64,000 bases of DNA from Nitrosopumilus sp. K4 (GTDB lineage Archaea; Thermoproteota; Nitrososphaeria; Nitrososphaerales; Nitrosopumilaceae). The notes under the pieces are model-generated. The model ran no database searches, had not been told where the DNA came from, and saw only the letters and a program-made list of their open reading frames with translations. Positions 6,035-15,926 of the stretch are shown in pieces. Position numbers and translations under genes: made by a program. Every line of letters starts with the position of its first letter. Positions within the stretch are counted from its first letter, which is position 1. The stretch lies in contig NZ_CP067007.1 in the NCBI RefSeq assembly GCF_018128925.1, forward strand, positions 1,094,164 through 1,158,163. Direction: 5' to 3'.

Positions 6035-6697
6035 ATGATTACTGAGGTTCAGCTCGTAGACATGATAAAAGCTGCCAAGGAGGCTACAAAGCAACGAAAG
6101 TTCAAACAGTCAATTGAATTGATTACAGTCTTCAAGGATATCGATGTCAAGAAAGGCTTTGCCCTCAATGAAGTAGTTCAGCTTCCAAAGACTAGTTCAC
6201 CGGCTACTGTTTGCGTAATGGCAACAGGTGAGATGGGACAAAAGGCAAAACAAGCAAATGCAGATGCAGTCATTGGAACAGATGAACTTGATAAATTTGC
6301 ATCAGACAAAAGAGCATCTAGAAAATTCATTAACAAATATGATTTCTTTTTGGCAGACACACAAGTTATGCCAGTAGTTGGTAAGACACTAGGTCAGCTT
6401 TTGGGCCCTAGAGGAAAGATGCCAACACCAGTTCCATTTAACGCACCAATTGATTCATTCCTTTCAAGATTTAGATCATCAATCAAAGTCAGAGCAAGAG
6501 CAACACTCTCATGTTCTGTAAAGATCGGAGACGAGTCAATGGAAGATTCAGATTTGGCAATCAATGCAAATGCAGTTCTCAATGCAATCAAAAACAAGCT
6601 TCCAAACGGCGAGAAAAACATCAAAAGAGTCATGATCAAAACGACAATGGGCAAAGTAATCAAGCAAGTAGAAGAGGTCAAGAAGAAACATGCATGA
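6035..6697 (+). CDS. rpl1: Large ribosomal subunit protein uL1
   Basis: The 220-residue product has the uL1 signature GKTLGQLLGPRGKMPTPVPF and the expected rRNA-binding first domain. uL1 forms the stalk next to the E site and in archaea represses its own operon by binding its mRNA. ATG 6035 is preferred to the upstream TTG 6026 because a TTTTAAGTA box sits about 25-33 bp before it, implying a leaderless start. It overlaps uL10 by eight bases. Confidence 0.97.
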   Translation: MITEVQLVDMIKAAKEATKQRKFKQSIELITVFKDIDVKKGFALNEVVQLPKTSSPATVCVMATGEMGQKAKQANADAVIGTDELDKFASDKRASRKFINKYDFFLADTQVMPVVGKTLGQLLGPRGKMPTPVPFNAPIDSFLSRFRSSIKVRARATLSCSVKIGDESMEDSDLAINANAVLNAIKNKLPNGEKNIKRVMIKTTMGKVIKQVEEVKKKHA

Positions 6698-7556
6698 GAA
6701 CAGAACAGAATATCCAAAAAAGAAAGCCCAGATGTATCAGCAATTACAAGAGCTTCCAAAAAAGTACAAAGTTCTAGCTGTTGTAAAAATGACCAAAGTC
6801 AGATCAACTCAGATTCTTCCACTAAGAAAAACGCTCAAAGACGACGTATTGTTTTTTAGCATCAAAGACAAGATTGCAAAAAAAGCACTGGAGACACTTG
6901 ATGTTCCAGGAATCAAAGACATTACAGATGAGCTAAAAGGACAATTGCTTTTCTTGTTTACAAACATGTCACCATTCAAGCTAAACGTATTGCTTGCCAA
7001 AAACAAGATCATGATGGCAGCAAGAGGCGGAGACACTGCAAGTTTTGACATTGTAGTTCCAGCAAAGAACACAGGAATTGCCCCAGGACCAATGCTTACA
7101 GAATTCAAGGAAGCAGGCATTCCAACAAAGATTGACCAAGGTACAATCTGGATTGCAAAAGACACCACTCCAGTAAAGAAAGGAGAGGCAATCAATGAGA
7201 AGCTAGCATCAATTTTAGGTAAATTAGACATCAAGCCCGTAGAGGCAGGAATTTCACTATACACTGCACTTGAGGACGGTCTCAAGTATGCTCAAGAAGA
7301 GATGGTCATCGATGTTGAAAAGATTGCAAACGAGTTTGCACAGGCACACCAAGAGGCAGTCTCATTATCAATTGAGGCAGCATATGTCACACCAGATAAC
7401 ATCTCACAAATCTTGGCAAAGGCAGCACAAGCAGCACGCTCTGTATCAGTAGAGTCTGGATTCATGACAGATGAAACAAAAGAGCAGATATTGCAAAAGG
7501 CAGACTCTCAGGCAAGATCACTTGCAGGCCAGGCAAAAGACTACACACCTGCATAA
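6690..7556 (+). CDS. rpl10: Large ribosomal subunit protein uL10 (P0)
   Basis: The 288-residue archaeal-type uL10 binds 23S rRNA through its N-terminal half (KKYKVLAVVKMTKVRSTQIL, RGGDTASFDIVVPA, GPMLTEFKEAGIPT) and carries L12 dimers on its helical C-terminal spine. It ends DYTPA, without the acidic MGLGALFG-type tail common in other archaeal P0 proteins. The start overlaps the end of rpl1, so the two are translated together. The L12 gene that normally follows is at 33567-33881 instead. Confidence 0.97.
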   Translation: MHENRTEYPKKKAQMYQQLQELPKKYKVLAVVKMTKVRSTQILPLRKTLKDDVLFFSIKDKIAKKALETLDVPGIKDITDELKGQLLFLFTNMSPFKLNVLLAKNKIMMAARGGDTASFDIVVPAKNTGIAPGPMLTEFKEAGIPTKIDQGTIWIAKDTTPVKKGEAINEKLASILGKLDIKPVEAGISLYTALEDGLKYAQEEMVIDVEKIANEFAQAHQEAVSLSIEAAYVTPDNISQILAKAAQAARSVSVESGFMTDETKEQILQKADSQARSLAGQAKDYTPA

Positions 7557-7753
7557 ACAATTCTCATACACTCAAGGTTAGAACAAAACAAGCAAAAATT
7601 ATTCAAGAACAAAAATCATAAGCAACAAATGAACATTATAAGAAACCAAAGCAATTCACAAATTTGAAAAATAAGAGAGGGTTAGATTTTTCCAATAAAT
7701 TGAATTTTTGATTTTAATATCTAGTTTAAATTCATGACAAGGTATTTGAAATC

Positions 7754-8191
7754 ATGAATGAAAGATTTGATTTTGAGCAGATTTTGGTACCATACAATGC
7801 AACTTTTGGTGCTGAAAAAGGACTAAAGGCAGCTGTTGATTTTGCAAAAAAAGTCGATGGGAAAATTACATTAATCACATGTGTTGAAAACCAGTCAATT
7901 CTGTCATTTTTTAAAAAAGGGAAAAATGAAAAATTCATAGAACAAAAAAAGATCATCGACAACGAATTAAGAAAAATAGAATCCAAGATTAAGGAGATAA
8001 GACCAATAAAACATGTAATTTTAAAGTCGTCTTTTGCTCCTGAAACCATCGTTGAGTATGCTCAAAAAAACAAAATGGACATTGTAATCGTAGGCCAGAC
8101 ACAACTAAGTAAATCAGATATAAAATACCATGAGAGCATGGCAAACTATCTCACAAAAGGTTTGAAATGCCCCCTTCTAATCATAAAATAA
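7754..8191 (+). CDS. Universal stress protein (UspA family)
   Basis: The 145-residue product has the Usp Rossmann-like fold: ILVPYNATFGAEKGLKAAVDFA at the start, a central ILKSSFAPETIVEYA, and MDIVIVGQT near the end. The ATP-binding G-x2-G-x9-G(S/T) motif is not intact (GQTQLSKSDI..), so nucleotide binding is doubtful. It follows 197 bp of AT-rich non-coding DNA in which I see no gene. The DUF389 gene lies 94 bp downstream on the same strand. Confidence 0.85.
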   Translation: MNERFDFEQILVPYNATFGAEKGLKAAVDFAKKVDGKITLITCVENQSILSFFKKGKNEKFIEQKKIIDNELRKIESKIKEIRPIKHVILKSSFAPETIVEYAQKNKMDIVIVGQTQLSKSDIKYHESMANYLTKGLKCPLLIIK

Positions 8192-8285
8192 AACATTCAA
8201 AACCAGAAAGGCAAATTACTGAACCTCAAATACAGCATGAAGTTCTGCAAAAGAGTATTATTTCAGAGAGGAGGAAAGCAACAGT

Positions 8286-9287
8286 TTGCGTAGAATAGAG
8301 ATTGTGTGTTATGAACAACAAGGGGCAAGTGCGGAGTATATTTTCAAAAAATACAAAATTCCCTTTCATATGGAGCTTGCAATTTCAGATGATCAGAAAC
8401 TGTTAAGATACATAGGAGTTGCCCCCGATTCAATATCAAGTTCAATTACAAATGAGTTAAACAAAATAATTGATTCTAGAAAAAAAGAACTGTACGTAAC
8501 AAGCCAAATCATAGAGGCAACACTATCAGACTATCTTACAAATTTAGAAAAAGAATATTCTGAGAAAGAAATCAAGGTAAAGAAGAAGAAATTACTTGAA
8601 GAGTATCAATCACTGATAGATCCAAATGTGGATTTTAACAAAAATCTCCTCTTCATGATCGTCATAGCTGCAGGAGTTTCAGTAGTAGGTTTGTTTGCAA
8701 ACAATGCCTCTTTGGTTATTGGGGCCATGTTGATTTCACCACTGTTAGGTCCAATCTCTGCTTTCTCTTTCAATACGGCAGTAGGTAAAACAAACAAGAT
8801 GTTAAAGGCGTTAGTCTCTGGCATGATTTTATTAGTAGCAGTTATCGGTACAGGTGCACTAATTACAATTATCGCATTGCAGTTTGCAGACTTGCCCCTC
8901 ACCGATGAGATATTATCCAGAACCGTAATATCACCTGTTTTTCTGGGTGTGGCAATAGCATTGGGTTTGGCAGGTGGGATTGCAATGTCTACAGACATTC
9001 CCGGGATTCTCGTAGGAGTTGCAATAGCTGCAGCGTTGGTTCCACCAGCAACTGTTGCAGGCATCGGAATTGCACTTTGGGATTTGGATATTTTTTCCAG
9101 TGCGTTGACTCTGACTGCTGCAAACATCATAGGACTGGTTCTTGGAATGATGGTGGTATTTTTTATGGACGGAATTTCACCCAGAAAGTTTTACGAGAAG
9201 GAAAAAGCACGAAACCACATGATAGTTGCAATCACTATTTTTGTAGGATTAAGCATGCTTTTGGGAGTTTTATTGTTAAAATCATGA
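8286..9287 (+). CDS. DUF389 / TIGR00341-type membrane protein
   Basis: The 333-residue product has a ~120-residue soluble N-terminal part and about six to seven transmembrane helices with the DUF389 pattern: NNASLVIGAMLISPLLGPI (about residue 140), then GLAGGIAMSTDIPG and GVAIAAALVPPATVAGIGIA. Function unknown; probably transport. The start is a TTG at 8286; no in-frame ATG lies near. Pairing with a Usp gene upstream hints at a stress-linked role. Confidence 0.85.
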   Translation: MRRIEIVCYEQQGASAEYIFKKYKIPFHMELAISDDQKLLRYIGVAPDSISSSITNELNKIIDSRKKELYVTSQIIEATLSDYLTNLEKEYSEKEIKVKKKKLLEEYQSLIDPNVDFNKNLLFMIVIAAGVSVVGLFANNASLVIGAMLISPLLGPISAFSFNTAVGKTNKMLKALVSGMILLVAVIGTGALITIIALQFADLPLTDEILSRTVISPVFLGVAIALGLAGGIAMSTDIPGILVGVAIAAALVPPATVAGIGIALWDLDIFSSALTLTAANIIGLVLGMMVVFFMDGISPRKFYEKEKARNHMIVAITIFVGLSMLLGVLLLKS

Positions 9288-9417
9288 ATATGCATAGTAG
9301 AACTCGCAGCACAACGCTCTAAATATTCCATCATAGATTACTCAAACAATAGATTACAATAATCAAATCAAAAAAAAGAATTTATCTTTGTCGAGATTGA
9401 AAAATAAATATGGAGAC

Positions 9418-10476
9418 CTATTTCTCAATAGGCTCTAGTACTACTGTATAGGACACAGTAAATGGATTTGTGTTCATGCTATGAAATGCTATTCCATGGC
9501 CTGAAAATTCCCAAGTTCCGCCAGTTCTGTCAGCTTTTACGAACGTAAATCCGTATGTCTTGTCATCTGCAGTCCATGTAGGCTGTCCTTTGTTATCACC
9601 AGGTCCCAGAGGACCAATAAGTGAAACAAACTGGATTGGTTCGGATGCAACAAATGTAACCCTTCCGCGATAGAATTCATCGCCAGGTGGAAGTATCATT
9701 GCAATCTGGTGTCCTTCATGTCCTAATGCAGGGCTTTTACTTGAAGTCATGCTTGCAGAATGTATTGTCTTTGATGGTGTGATTTCCTTGTATGTAACAG
9801 AGTATGTAACAGTGAATGGTTCTGAACTCATAGAATGTATTGCAACTGCTTTTCCATTAAATGTCCATATTCCTGAATCAGATTTTTGATCAATCAGAGA
9901 CAGACCATACTTTGTCTTTCCATCAGTAGTCCAAAACAATTGTCCCTTGTCATCGCCTTTTGCCAGAGGACCGTGTAATGCCACAAGCTGAACATTTTCA
10001 GATGCAGTATATGTCAAGTGTCCCTTGTAGATATTTTTACCAGGTGGAAGTATTATTGCAAGTTGGTGCATCTCATGTCCTATTCCAGGATCTTTTTGCG
10101 AGGTGATTGTTCCAGACATTGTCTTCCATACGGGCTCTTGCAGACGTTTTTCAGCATACTGCTTTGCTTCTTCTTCATGAGATTCTGAGGGTTCTGTGTA
10201 TTTTTCAGATTTTGTGATTTCAGATTTTATTTTCTCTTCAGCCTTTTTCTCAGTTTTTACCTCTTCTTTCTTTTTAGATTCTGTTTTAGTTTGTGTGTCA
10301 CCTGCTTCAGAGCACAAACGATCTCCACAAACTTTGTCAGACCCAGTCACAGGATTTGGGTTTCCTTTGCTTTTCATTGCATAGGAATCATCAAACAAGC
10401 TAAAAGTTCCCGCAAATGAACTTGTTAACAGAACAGTTGTTAGAATTATTACTTGAACAAGTCTAGTCATTGACAT
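9418..10476 (-). CDS. Secreted protein with two tandem beta domains
   Basis: A signal peptide (MTRLVQVIILTTVLLTSSFA) is followed by a Lys/Glu-rich linker of about 70 residues and two homologous ~105-residue domains. Each repeats GHE.HQ.A.ILPPG, a TASE/VASE strand, LHGPL or LIGPLGPGD.KGQ, and end with HSM...PFTVTYSV / PFTVSYTV. The conserved histidines could bind a metal, which is an inference. ATG 10476 (or 10470) is preferred to 10509. No family recognised. Confidence 0.7.
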   Translation of the reverse strand: MSMTRLVQVIILTTVLLTSSFAGTFSLFDDSYAMKSKGNPNPVTGSDKVCGDRLCSEAGDTQTKTESKKKEEVKTEKKAEEKIKSEITKSEKYTEPSESHEEEAKQYAEKRLQEPVWKTMSGTITSQKDPGIGHEMHQLAIILPPGKNIYKGHLTYTASENVQLVALHGPLAKGDDKGQLFWTTDGKTKYGLSLIDQKSDSGIWTFNGKAVAIHSMSSEPFTVTYSVTYKEITPSKTIHSASMTSSKSPALGHEGHQIAMILPPGDEFYRGRVTFVASEPIQFVSLIGPLGPGDNKGQPTWTADDKTYGFTFVKADRTGGTWEFSGHGIAFHSMNTNPFTVSYTVVLEPIEK

Positions 10477-10670
10477 GTATTGTCTTGGTAATATTTTAAG
10501 ATGATACATATTTTCATATATAATAATTAAGAGTCTTCAAAAAACAAGGCAAAATATTTTTAATCACTTTGTATTATGATCTTTTATCCAATATGGGATT
10601 TTTGTATTGTGAATATTTCATCTTTGATAATCATGAATCACATAATATTCCATCATAGGGTGAAAATTTC

Positions 10671-11954
10671 ATGTCCGAATTAAAACGGCATATGGGATTG
10701 TTCCATCTGACAATGTATGGGGTAGGTCTAATTTTAGGTGCTGGAATTTATGTTCTGATTGGAGAGGCTGCAGGTATTGCAGGGGATTCTGTATGGATAT
10801 CTTTTATGCTTGGAACTATTGTGGCAATCTTTGCAGGATTAAGTTACGCTGAGCTTACATCTGTATTTCCAAAAGCTGCTGCAGAATATACTTTTGTAAA
10901 AAGAGCATTCAAGAATAATTTTCTAGGATTCCTCATAGGGTGGTTAACTGCCATCACATCTGTAATAACTGCATCAGTAGTCGCATTAGGTTTTGGCGGT
11001 TACTTGTTAAAGTTCATAGACATCCCAATTATCTTGTCTGCAGCAGGATTGATTGTTGCGTTATCTGTTGTAAATTTTATAGGGATACGGGAGTCTGCTT
11101 GGACAAATACTGTTTTTACGATAGTTGAAGCCGCAGGCCTTATTTTGATCATAGTTATTGGTTTTACATTTGTATCTCCAGAACCGGTTGATTACTTTGA
11201 CAGTCCTACTGGATTATCAGGAGTTGTCATTGCCTTTGTCTTGGTGTTTTTTGCTTTTATCGGATTTGAGGACATGGCAAATGTTGCAGAAGAAGTAAGA
11301 CAGCCAAAAAAGAATCTACCACGTGCAGTTATCCTTTCTGTAGTAATATCAGGAGCAATATACATTCTAGTTGCTTTGGCTGCAGTTAGAGTTGTAAATT
11401 GGCACGAACTTGGTCTTTCAGCAGCTCCAATGGCAGACATTGCAAGTAAGGCACTAGGTGAAAAAGGAAACATCCTACTGTCGTCTATCGCATTGTTTGC
11501 TACTACAAATACAGTATTGATAACATTGGTTGCAGGTGCAAGAATTTTTTATGGTATGGCAAGAGATGGTTCACTACCGTCAAAACTAGGATTGGTACAC
11601 TCAAAAACTAAGACACCTTGGATAGCAGTGCTCGGAATTATGATTGCATCTGCCATCTTTACGTTGGTAGGAGATATTGTTATTGTTGCAAACATCACTG
11701 TGTTTGCCATAGTCATTACATTTGCAATGATTAATCTTGCAGTTATTGTGTTGAGGTATACCGAACCAGACATCGAAAGACCATTTAAGATCCCATTTAA
11801 TATCAAGAGATTCCCAATACTTCCACTATTTGGATTAGCAATTACAGTATACATGATGTTTCAGTTTGAATTTGAAATAGTTGTAGTAGGTTTAGGGATT
11901 ATAGGGGCAGGTTGTGTCGTGTATTTGATCTATGGCAAGAAGAAAAGAAAATAG
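10671..11954 (+). CDS. APC-superfamily amino-acid permease
   Basis: The 427-residue product has about 12 transmembrane helices and the amino-acid transporter hallmarks: HLTMYGVGLILGAGIYVLIG at the first helix with the unwound GAGIY motif, and FAFIGFEDMANVAEEVRQPKKN in the sixth helix region. It most likely imports amino acids or related amines by cation symport. It stands alone; the ZIP transporter gene converges on it 37 bp away. Confidence 0.9.
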   Translation: MSELKRHMGLFHLTMYGVGLILGAGIYVLIGEAAGIAGDSVWISFMLGTIVAIFAGLSYAELTSVFPKAAAEYTFVKRAFKNNFLGFLIGWLTAITSVITASVVALGFGGYLLKFIDIPIILSAAGLIVALSVVNFIGIRESAWTNTVFTIVEAAGLILIIVIGFTFVSPEPVDYFDSPTGLSGVVIAFVLVFFAFIGFEDMANVAEEVRQPKKNLPRAVILSVVISGAIYILVALAAVRVVNWHELGLSAAPMADIASKALGEKGNILLSSIALFATTNTVLITLVAGARIFYGMARDGSLPSKLGLVHSKTKTPWIAVLGIMIASAIFTLVGDIVIVANITVFAIVITFAMINLAVIVLRYTEPDIERPFKIPFNIKRFPILPLFGLAITVYMMFQFEFEIVVVGLGIIGAGCVVYLIYGKKKRK

Positions 11955-11991
11955 TTTTTTGCAATTTGGATAAGGCAAAACAAGAAATTGA

Positions 11992-12774
11992 TTATCCTAA
12001 AGAAACATCAAGAATCAGCATGACTATCAAGCCTATCATCAACATGACAGTAGGCAATGAACTTGTTTTCTCCTTTCGTGTCTCAGGAATTATCTCGTGT
12101 GCAATAACAAAGACCATTGCGCCTGCTGCAAACCCCATTGCATAAGGTAACAATGTTGAAAATACAGATACCCAAATCGCACCAATAATGGCAAGAGGAA
12201 TCTCCACTCCGCCTGACAAAAACCCATAAAAAAAAGATTTTCGCCTAGAATATTTTTCAGTGGACAGCAAAGAGAAGCTTACTGCCAACCCTTCTGGTAT
12301 GTTTTGGATCCCTATTGCAAACATTAGCACCAACGCGTTTGCGATGTTTTCAGCTCCAAAACCCACTCCAACTGCCAATCCTTCTGGAAGGTTATGCAGT
12401 GTTATTGCAAACACAAACAACATGATTCCATGCATTTGTCGTGGGGAGAACTTGTGTGTGGGGCTGTAGCTATGAACGCCTGCTTTTCCAACCCATCTGT
12501 CACCTAGAAAAATGAAAAGACCTCCCAATCCAAGCCCCACAGAAACAGGCAAAAATCCACTCATCTCGGTTGCAGGAATGATCAAGCTGGTAAAGCTTGC
12601 AGCAAGCATTACTCCTGCAGCAAGACCCAGTGATGCATTGATGATCCTAGATGAGATGTTTTTTACAACAAAAACACTTGTAGCACCAAGTACATTCATC
12701 GATGCAAGAAAAATTCCTCCTAAAATTGCCAGATAGAGAGGATCAAAATCTTTGACGTATTCAATAATCTCCAA
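11992..12774 (-). CDS. ZIP-family divalent metal transporter
   Basis: The 260-residue product has about eight helices and the ZIP metal-site sequences: ITLHNLPEGLAVGVGFG in helix IV and IGIQNIPEGLAVS in helix V, with a histidine-containing loop (HSYSPTHKFSPRQMHG) before them. It would carry zinc, iron or manganese into the cell. The zinc-protein richness of the window makes zinc an attractive guess, but the sequence does not fix the metal. Confidence 0.9.
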   Translation of the reverse strand: MEIIEYVKDFDPLYLAILGGIFLASMNVLGATSVFVVKNISSRIINASLGLAAGVMLAASFTSLIIPATEMSGFLPVSVGLGLGGLFIFLGDRWVGKAGVHSYSPTHKFSPRQMHGIMLFVFAITLHNLPEGLAVGVGFGAENIANALVLMFAIGIQNIPEGLAVSFSLLSTEKYSRRKSFFYGFLSGGVEIPLAIIGAIWVSVFSTLLPYAMGFAAGAMVFVIAHEIIPETRKEKTSSLPTVMLMIGLIVMLILDVSLG

Positions 12775-12907
12775 GCAACATCTTGAATTACATTAAAAAA
12801 ATTAAATGCATTGTTTGCCACAGTACAGGAACATGCACAAAGTATTTTCCTAAATCAGCAAGATGCCTGTTATTTTAGGATAAAAAGAAACAAGATGTGA
12901 AAAACAG

Positions 12908-13204
12908 TCATCTTGTCGGATTCATCATTGCAGCTCGCTCTCTGACCTTTTTGTCAACTGGAACTACAAGGTATTCATCAGGTTCTGCATCACAACTGCC
13001 GATGTTTACGGCAAAACCATCCATGGTTTCAGCAATGCATCCATCTGCAGTAACTGCAATCACTCTTACTCTTTCCATATTTTCTTCGGGTGCAACATAC
13101 CACATCAGATATGCAAAGAGAATAATCGCACCTGCTCCAATCACCCCACCTATGAGATATAACGAACTTCTGCCAGAGTTTTTTGCCCCTGAATTAAAAG
13201 ACAC
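12908..13204 (-). CDS. Single-pass membrane protein, unknown
   Basis: The 98-residue product has one helix (about residues 17-38, LIGGVIGAGAIILFAYLMW) and a small extracytoplasmic domain with two cysteines (DGCIAE, GSCDAEPDEY) that could form a disulfide. I do not recognise a family. It sits alone between the ZIP gene and the secreted protein at 13329. Confidence 0.6.
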   Translation of the reverse strand: MSFNSGAKNSGRSSLYLIGGVIGAGAIILFAYLMWYVAPEENMERVRVIAVTADGCIAETMDGFAVNIGSCDAEPDEYLVVPVDKKVRERAAMMNPTR

Positions 13205-13294
13205 ATCAAATGTAGTTTCTAAATCACATAAAAGGAAATAGATGTAAAAAAGGAATCATTCTAGGATTCTAGAACAAGAATCAAAAATTGCCCA

Positions 13295-13311
13295 TTAGTT
13301 AAATTAACTAA
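13295..13311. promoter_or_regulatory. 17-bp palindrome upstream of secreted-protein gene
   Basis: TTAGTTAA-A-TTAACTAA, perfect 8-bp arms around one base, ending 18 bp before the ATG at 13329. The position is that of a repressor site near the transcription start. Confidence 0.55.
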
Positions 13312-13328
13312 CATAAATTTTTCATAAC

Positions 13329-14573
13329 ATGATTAAAGCAACAGCAATATTTTTCGGAATGATTGTTTTAGGAACAGCACCAATTGCATTTGCTGATTCT
13401 GAAAAAATAGAATTTGCTGGATATTTAGAAGAGACACTTGGACATTTCTGGGCACTGGAGCAAAACCTAGATGACAAAAATGCAGAACTGGCTTTAGTTC
13501 ATGCAACACATCCAATTGCAGAGCTCTACGACCTGATGAGGCCACAACTGCAGACAGTTGATCCTCAACTGGATTCTCAAATCAAAGAAATTTTGTTGGA
13601 TTTGCAAAACAAGGCAAACACCAAAGTTTCAAGAGAGCAAGCTCAGAGTGCAATTGATGATGCAAAGCAGGCAGTAAAGTCAGCTAGAAATGCAGTTGTC
13701 GGAGAGGAACTAAGCAGTAGCGTAGAAACAAAACTAGTTTTGATGAAGGGCCTTCTTGAGACATCCATTGCAGAATACGGTGAAGCAGTATCTGATGGAA
13801 TGATAACTGAGATGGCTGAATTTCAGGACGGTTCTGCATTTGTCTGGAGATCTCAGCAAATATTCAACGAGGTAGAGTCAGAACTTCCAGAACACGAAGT
13901 CGAAGAAATTGACGAACTGTATGAATCACTTTGGTCAGCATATGACAACAAGGCAAATCCAGTAGATGTAGAAACACTGGCTGGTGGAATAATTCACGAA
14001 ATTGACGAGATTCTTGGAATTGAAGACGAAGAGTCGGGATTGCTAGCATATGTTGATACCATAGAGGATCTGCTAGAGGAGACAAAAACAGAGTACAGTG
14101 CAGGTAATTCTGATGTCGCACTAAGTCTTGCTACAAAAGCATATCTTGACAACTATGAGTTTATCGAAGGACCATTGGCACAGTCTGGCAACGCAGAACT
14201 AATGCATGAAGTTGAGATCTTGCTTCGAGAAGAGCTTCGAAACATGATAAAGACTGATGCTCCTGCATCTGAGATAAATGCCAAAGTAGATTTGATCTTG
14301 AAAAAAATTGAATCAATAGAAGAGATCTTAGAAACAGTAGAGCCATCCCAAACATCATCAAAAATGATGCATCAGGGACAAATGATGCATAAAGGACAAG
14401 AAATGAGACATTACCCTCCACACATGCAGGTAAGAAACGGAATCAACCCATCGGATGTTACATGCAACAACGGAATGGAACTGATGATGAGAGTCTCAAA
14501 CGGCGCACCAGTATGCCTCAAACCATCTTCAGTTGAGAGATTGATGATGGTAGGATTCTGTGACTATTTCTAA
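13329..14573 (+). CDS. Secreted helical protein with C-terminal two-cysteine module
   Basis: The 414-residue product has a signal peptide (ending GTAPIAFADS), a long, acidic, mostly helical body without recognised domains, a Met/His-rich stretch near residues 340-365 (MMHQGQMMHKGQEMRH) suited to copper binding, and a final ~43-residue module GINPSDVTCNNGMELMMRV ... PVCLKPSSVERLM..GFCDYF. That module recurs in the proteins at 14628 and 28646. It would act outside the membrane, possibly in metal handling. Confidence 0.7.
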   Translation: MIKATAIFFGMIVLGTAPIAFADSEKIEFAGYLEETLGHFWALEQNLDDKNAELALVHATHPIAELYDLMRPQLQTVDPQLDSQIKEILLDLQNKANTKVSREQAQSAIDDAKQAVKSARNAVVGEELSSSVETKLVLMKGLLETSIAEYGEAVSDGMITEMAEFQDGSAFVWRSQQIFNEVESELPEHEVEEIDELYESLWSAYDNKANPVDVETLAGGIIHEIDEILGIEDEESGLLAYVDTIEDLLEETKTEYSAGNSDVALSLATKAYLDNYEFIEGPLAQSGNAELMHEVEILLREELRNMIKTDAPASEINAKVDLILKKIESIEEILETVEPSQTSSKMMHQGQMMHKGQEMRHYPPHMQVRNGINPSDVTCNNGMELMMRVSNGAPVCLKPSSVERLMMVGFCDYF

Positions 14574-14627
14574 GCCTCTTTACTTTTTTTTCTCAATGTT
14601 TAATTACTTGAAAAATTAACGAGTTTC

Positions 14628-15911
14628 GTGAAATCACTTAGTGTTTTCTTTGTATTATTTTCAGCATCATTATTGTTGTTTTCAGGAATTGCATCTTCAT
14701 CATATGCTGACATTGTTCCGCCAAAACACCAACAAAAAATCGGCATTCCAGCAGAAGATGTCATTTGTGATAGCGGGTTATTCAAGGTTATCAGAGAAAG
14801 AACAAACACAGTAGCATGTGTAGATCCTGCAAACGTGTCTAAACTAGTTGCAAAAGGATGGGCAAAAAAAGTAGATGAGAAATTACTTTCAGATGCAATG
14901 AATAGAAAAAGCATAGAGGTTGGCTCTATTACCGTTTTAGAAAAAGTTCCAGTCAGAGTAAATGTTGGCAAGCTTGCATCAGGCACTCCAATTTCCGGAT
15001 ACGACATCGTCTTTGAGGTCTGTGCAACTAAACCAATCTATGCACCAGACATTGTTATTCGCTCAGACAGTGAGACAAAAAGAATTGAAATGGTAGAATC
15101 AATCGGTGCAGACTCTTGTGAGTTAGGAGTGGCAAAAATAAAGGCAGCCGATAAGAGTACAATTACTGCAACACTGCTAAACAAAGGCGATGTTTCACAA
15201 AAAGTAATGGACTTGCAAAATGAGCTAAACATGCTAAAGCAGCAGCTATCAGAAACAAGACAGGGATTCAAAGGCGGACAAGGTTCTGACTCACAAAAAC
15301 AAGGAACAAAGATTGCAGACCTGAGAAAACAAGTCAACGATAAAAGAGAAGAACTTCACAGATTATTGTTTACGATTCATGCTCCACAAACAGACAAACA
15401 AAAGCTAGAAAAATATACTTTTTCAGGTAAGGTAATTGAAGGAGAGTCCTCAACACTTCTTTCAGTAACTGAATCAATACAGACACCAGGACTGTATGAC
15501 GTAGTCTTTGAAGCATGCGCAGGAAAGACAACTGTCAGATTACCAGTAGTTACAATAATTTCAGATACAAATTCTGCCAACATAAAACTGGGAGACAAGA
15601 TATCTGCAAACTCTTGCCAGATGACATCAGCAAAAATTGAGGCCAATGACAAGTCATCAATTAGCGTAATGCCGGCAGGAAACGAGAAATCATCTAACAA
15701 GGCTGCAAATCTTGAGATGATGATAGGAAGCCTTCAAAACGAGCTAGTCCAAGAAAAACAACGCCTAAAGGCATTGATTCACAATTCAGACAGACCAGAC
15801 AACTTTAAAGAATTACTTGATGCCCAGGTCTCAAAGATAGTTGAGCTAAGAAAGCAAATCACAAATGCTAAAGCAGAATTCAACAAGATTCTATACCAAA
15901 CATACAACTAG
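14628..15911 (+). CDS. Secreted protein with two-cysteine module and coiled coils
   Basis: The 427-residue product starts with a signal peptide (FFVLFSASLLLFSGIASSSYA), then the two-cysteine module (GIPAEDVICDSGLFKVIRE ... VACVDPANVSKLVAKGWAKK), followed by two homologous segments, each a beta domain with a cysteine pair (VFEVCATKP/DSCELG; VFEACAGKT/NSCQMT) and a long coiled coil (LQNELNMLKQQL; LQNELVQEKQRL). The start is GTG at 14628, 54 bp after the preceding gene. It resembles an envelope scaffold; function unknown. Confidence 0.7.
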   Translation: MKSLSVFFVLFSASLLLFSGIASSSYADIVPPKHQQKIGIPAEDVICDSGLFKVIRERTNTVACVDPANVSKLVAKGWAKKVDEKLLSDAMNRKSIEVGSITVLEKVPVRVNVGKLASGTPISGYDIVFEVCATKPIYAPDIVIRSDSETKRIEMVESIGADSCELGVAKIKAADKSTITATLLNKGDVSQKVMDLQNELNMLKQQLSETRQGFKGGQGSDSQKQGTKIADLRKQVNDKREELHRLLFTIHAPQTDKQKLEKYTFSGKVIEGESSTLLSVTESIQTPGLYDVVFEACAGKTTVRLPVVTIISDTNSANIKLGDKISANSCQMTSAKIEANDKSSISVMPAGNEKSSNKAANLEMMIGSLQNELVQEKQRLKALIHNSDRPDNFKELLDAQVSKIVELRKQITNAKAEFNKILYQTYN

Positions 15912-15926
15912 AAAATAAGAAAAGAA

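Noticed and set aside
9322-10658. Identical 15-mers AATATTCCATCATAG at 9322 and 10644
   Set aside because: Only two copies in AT-rich spacer DNA, at unrelated distances from genes; a chance or old duplication is enough to explain them.
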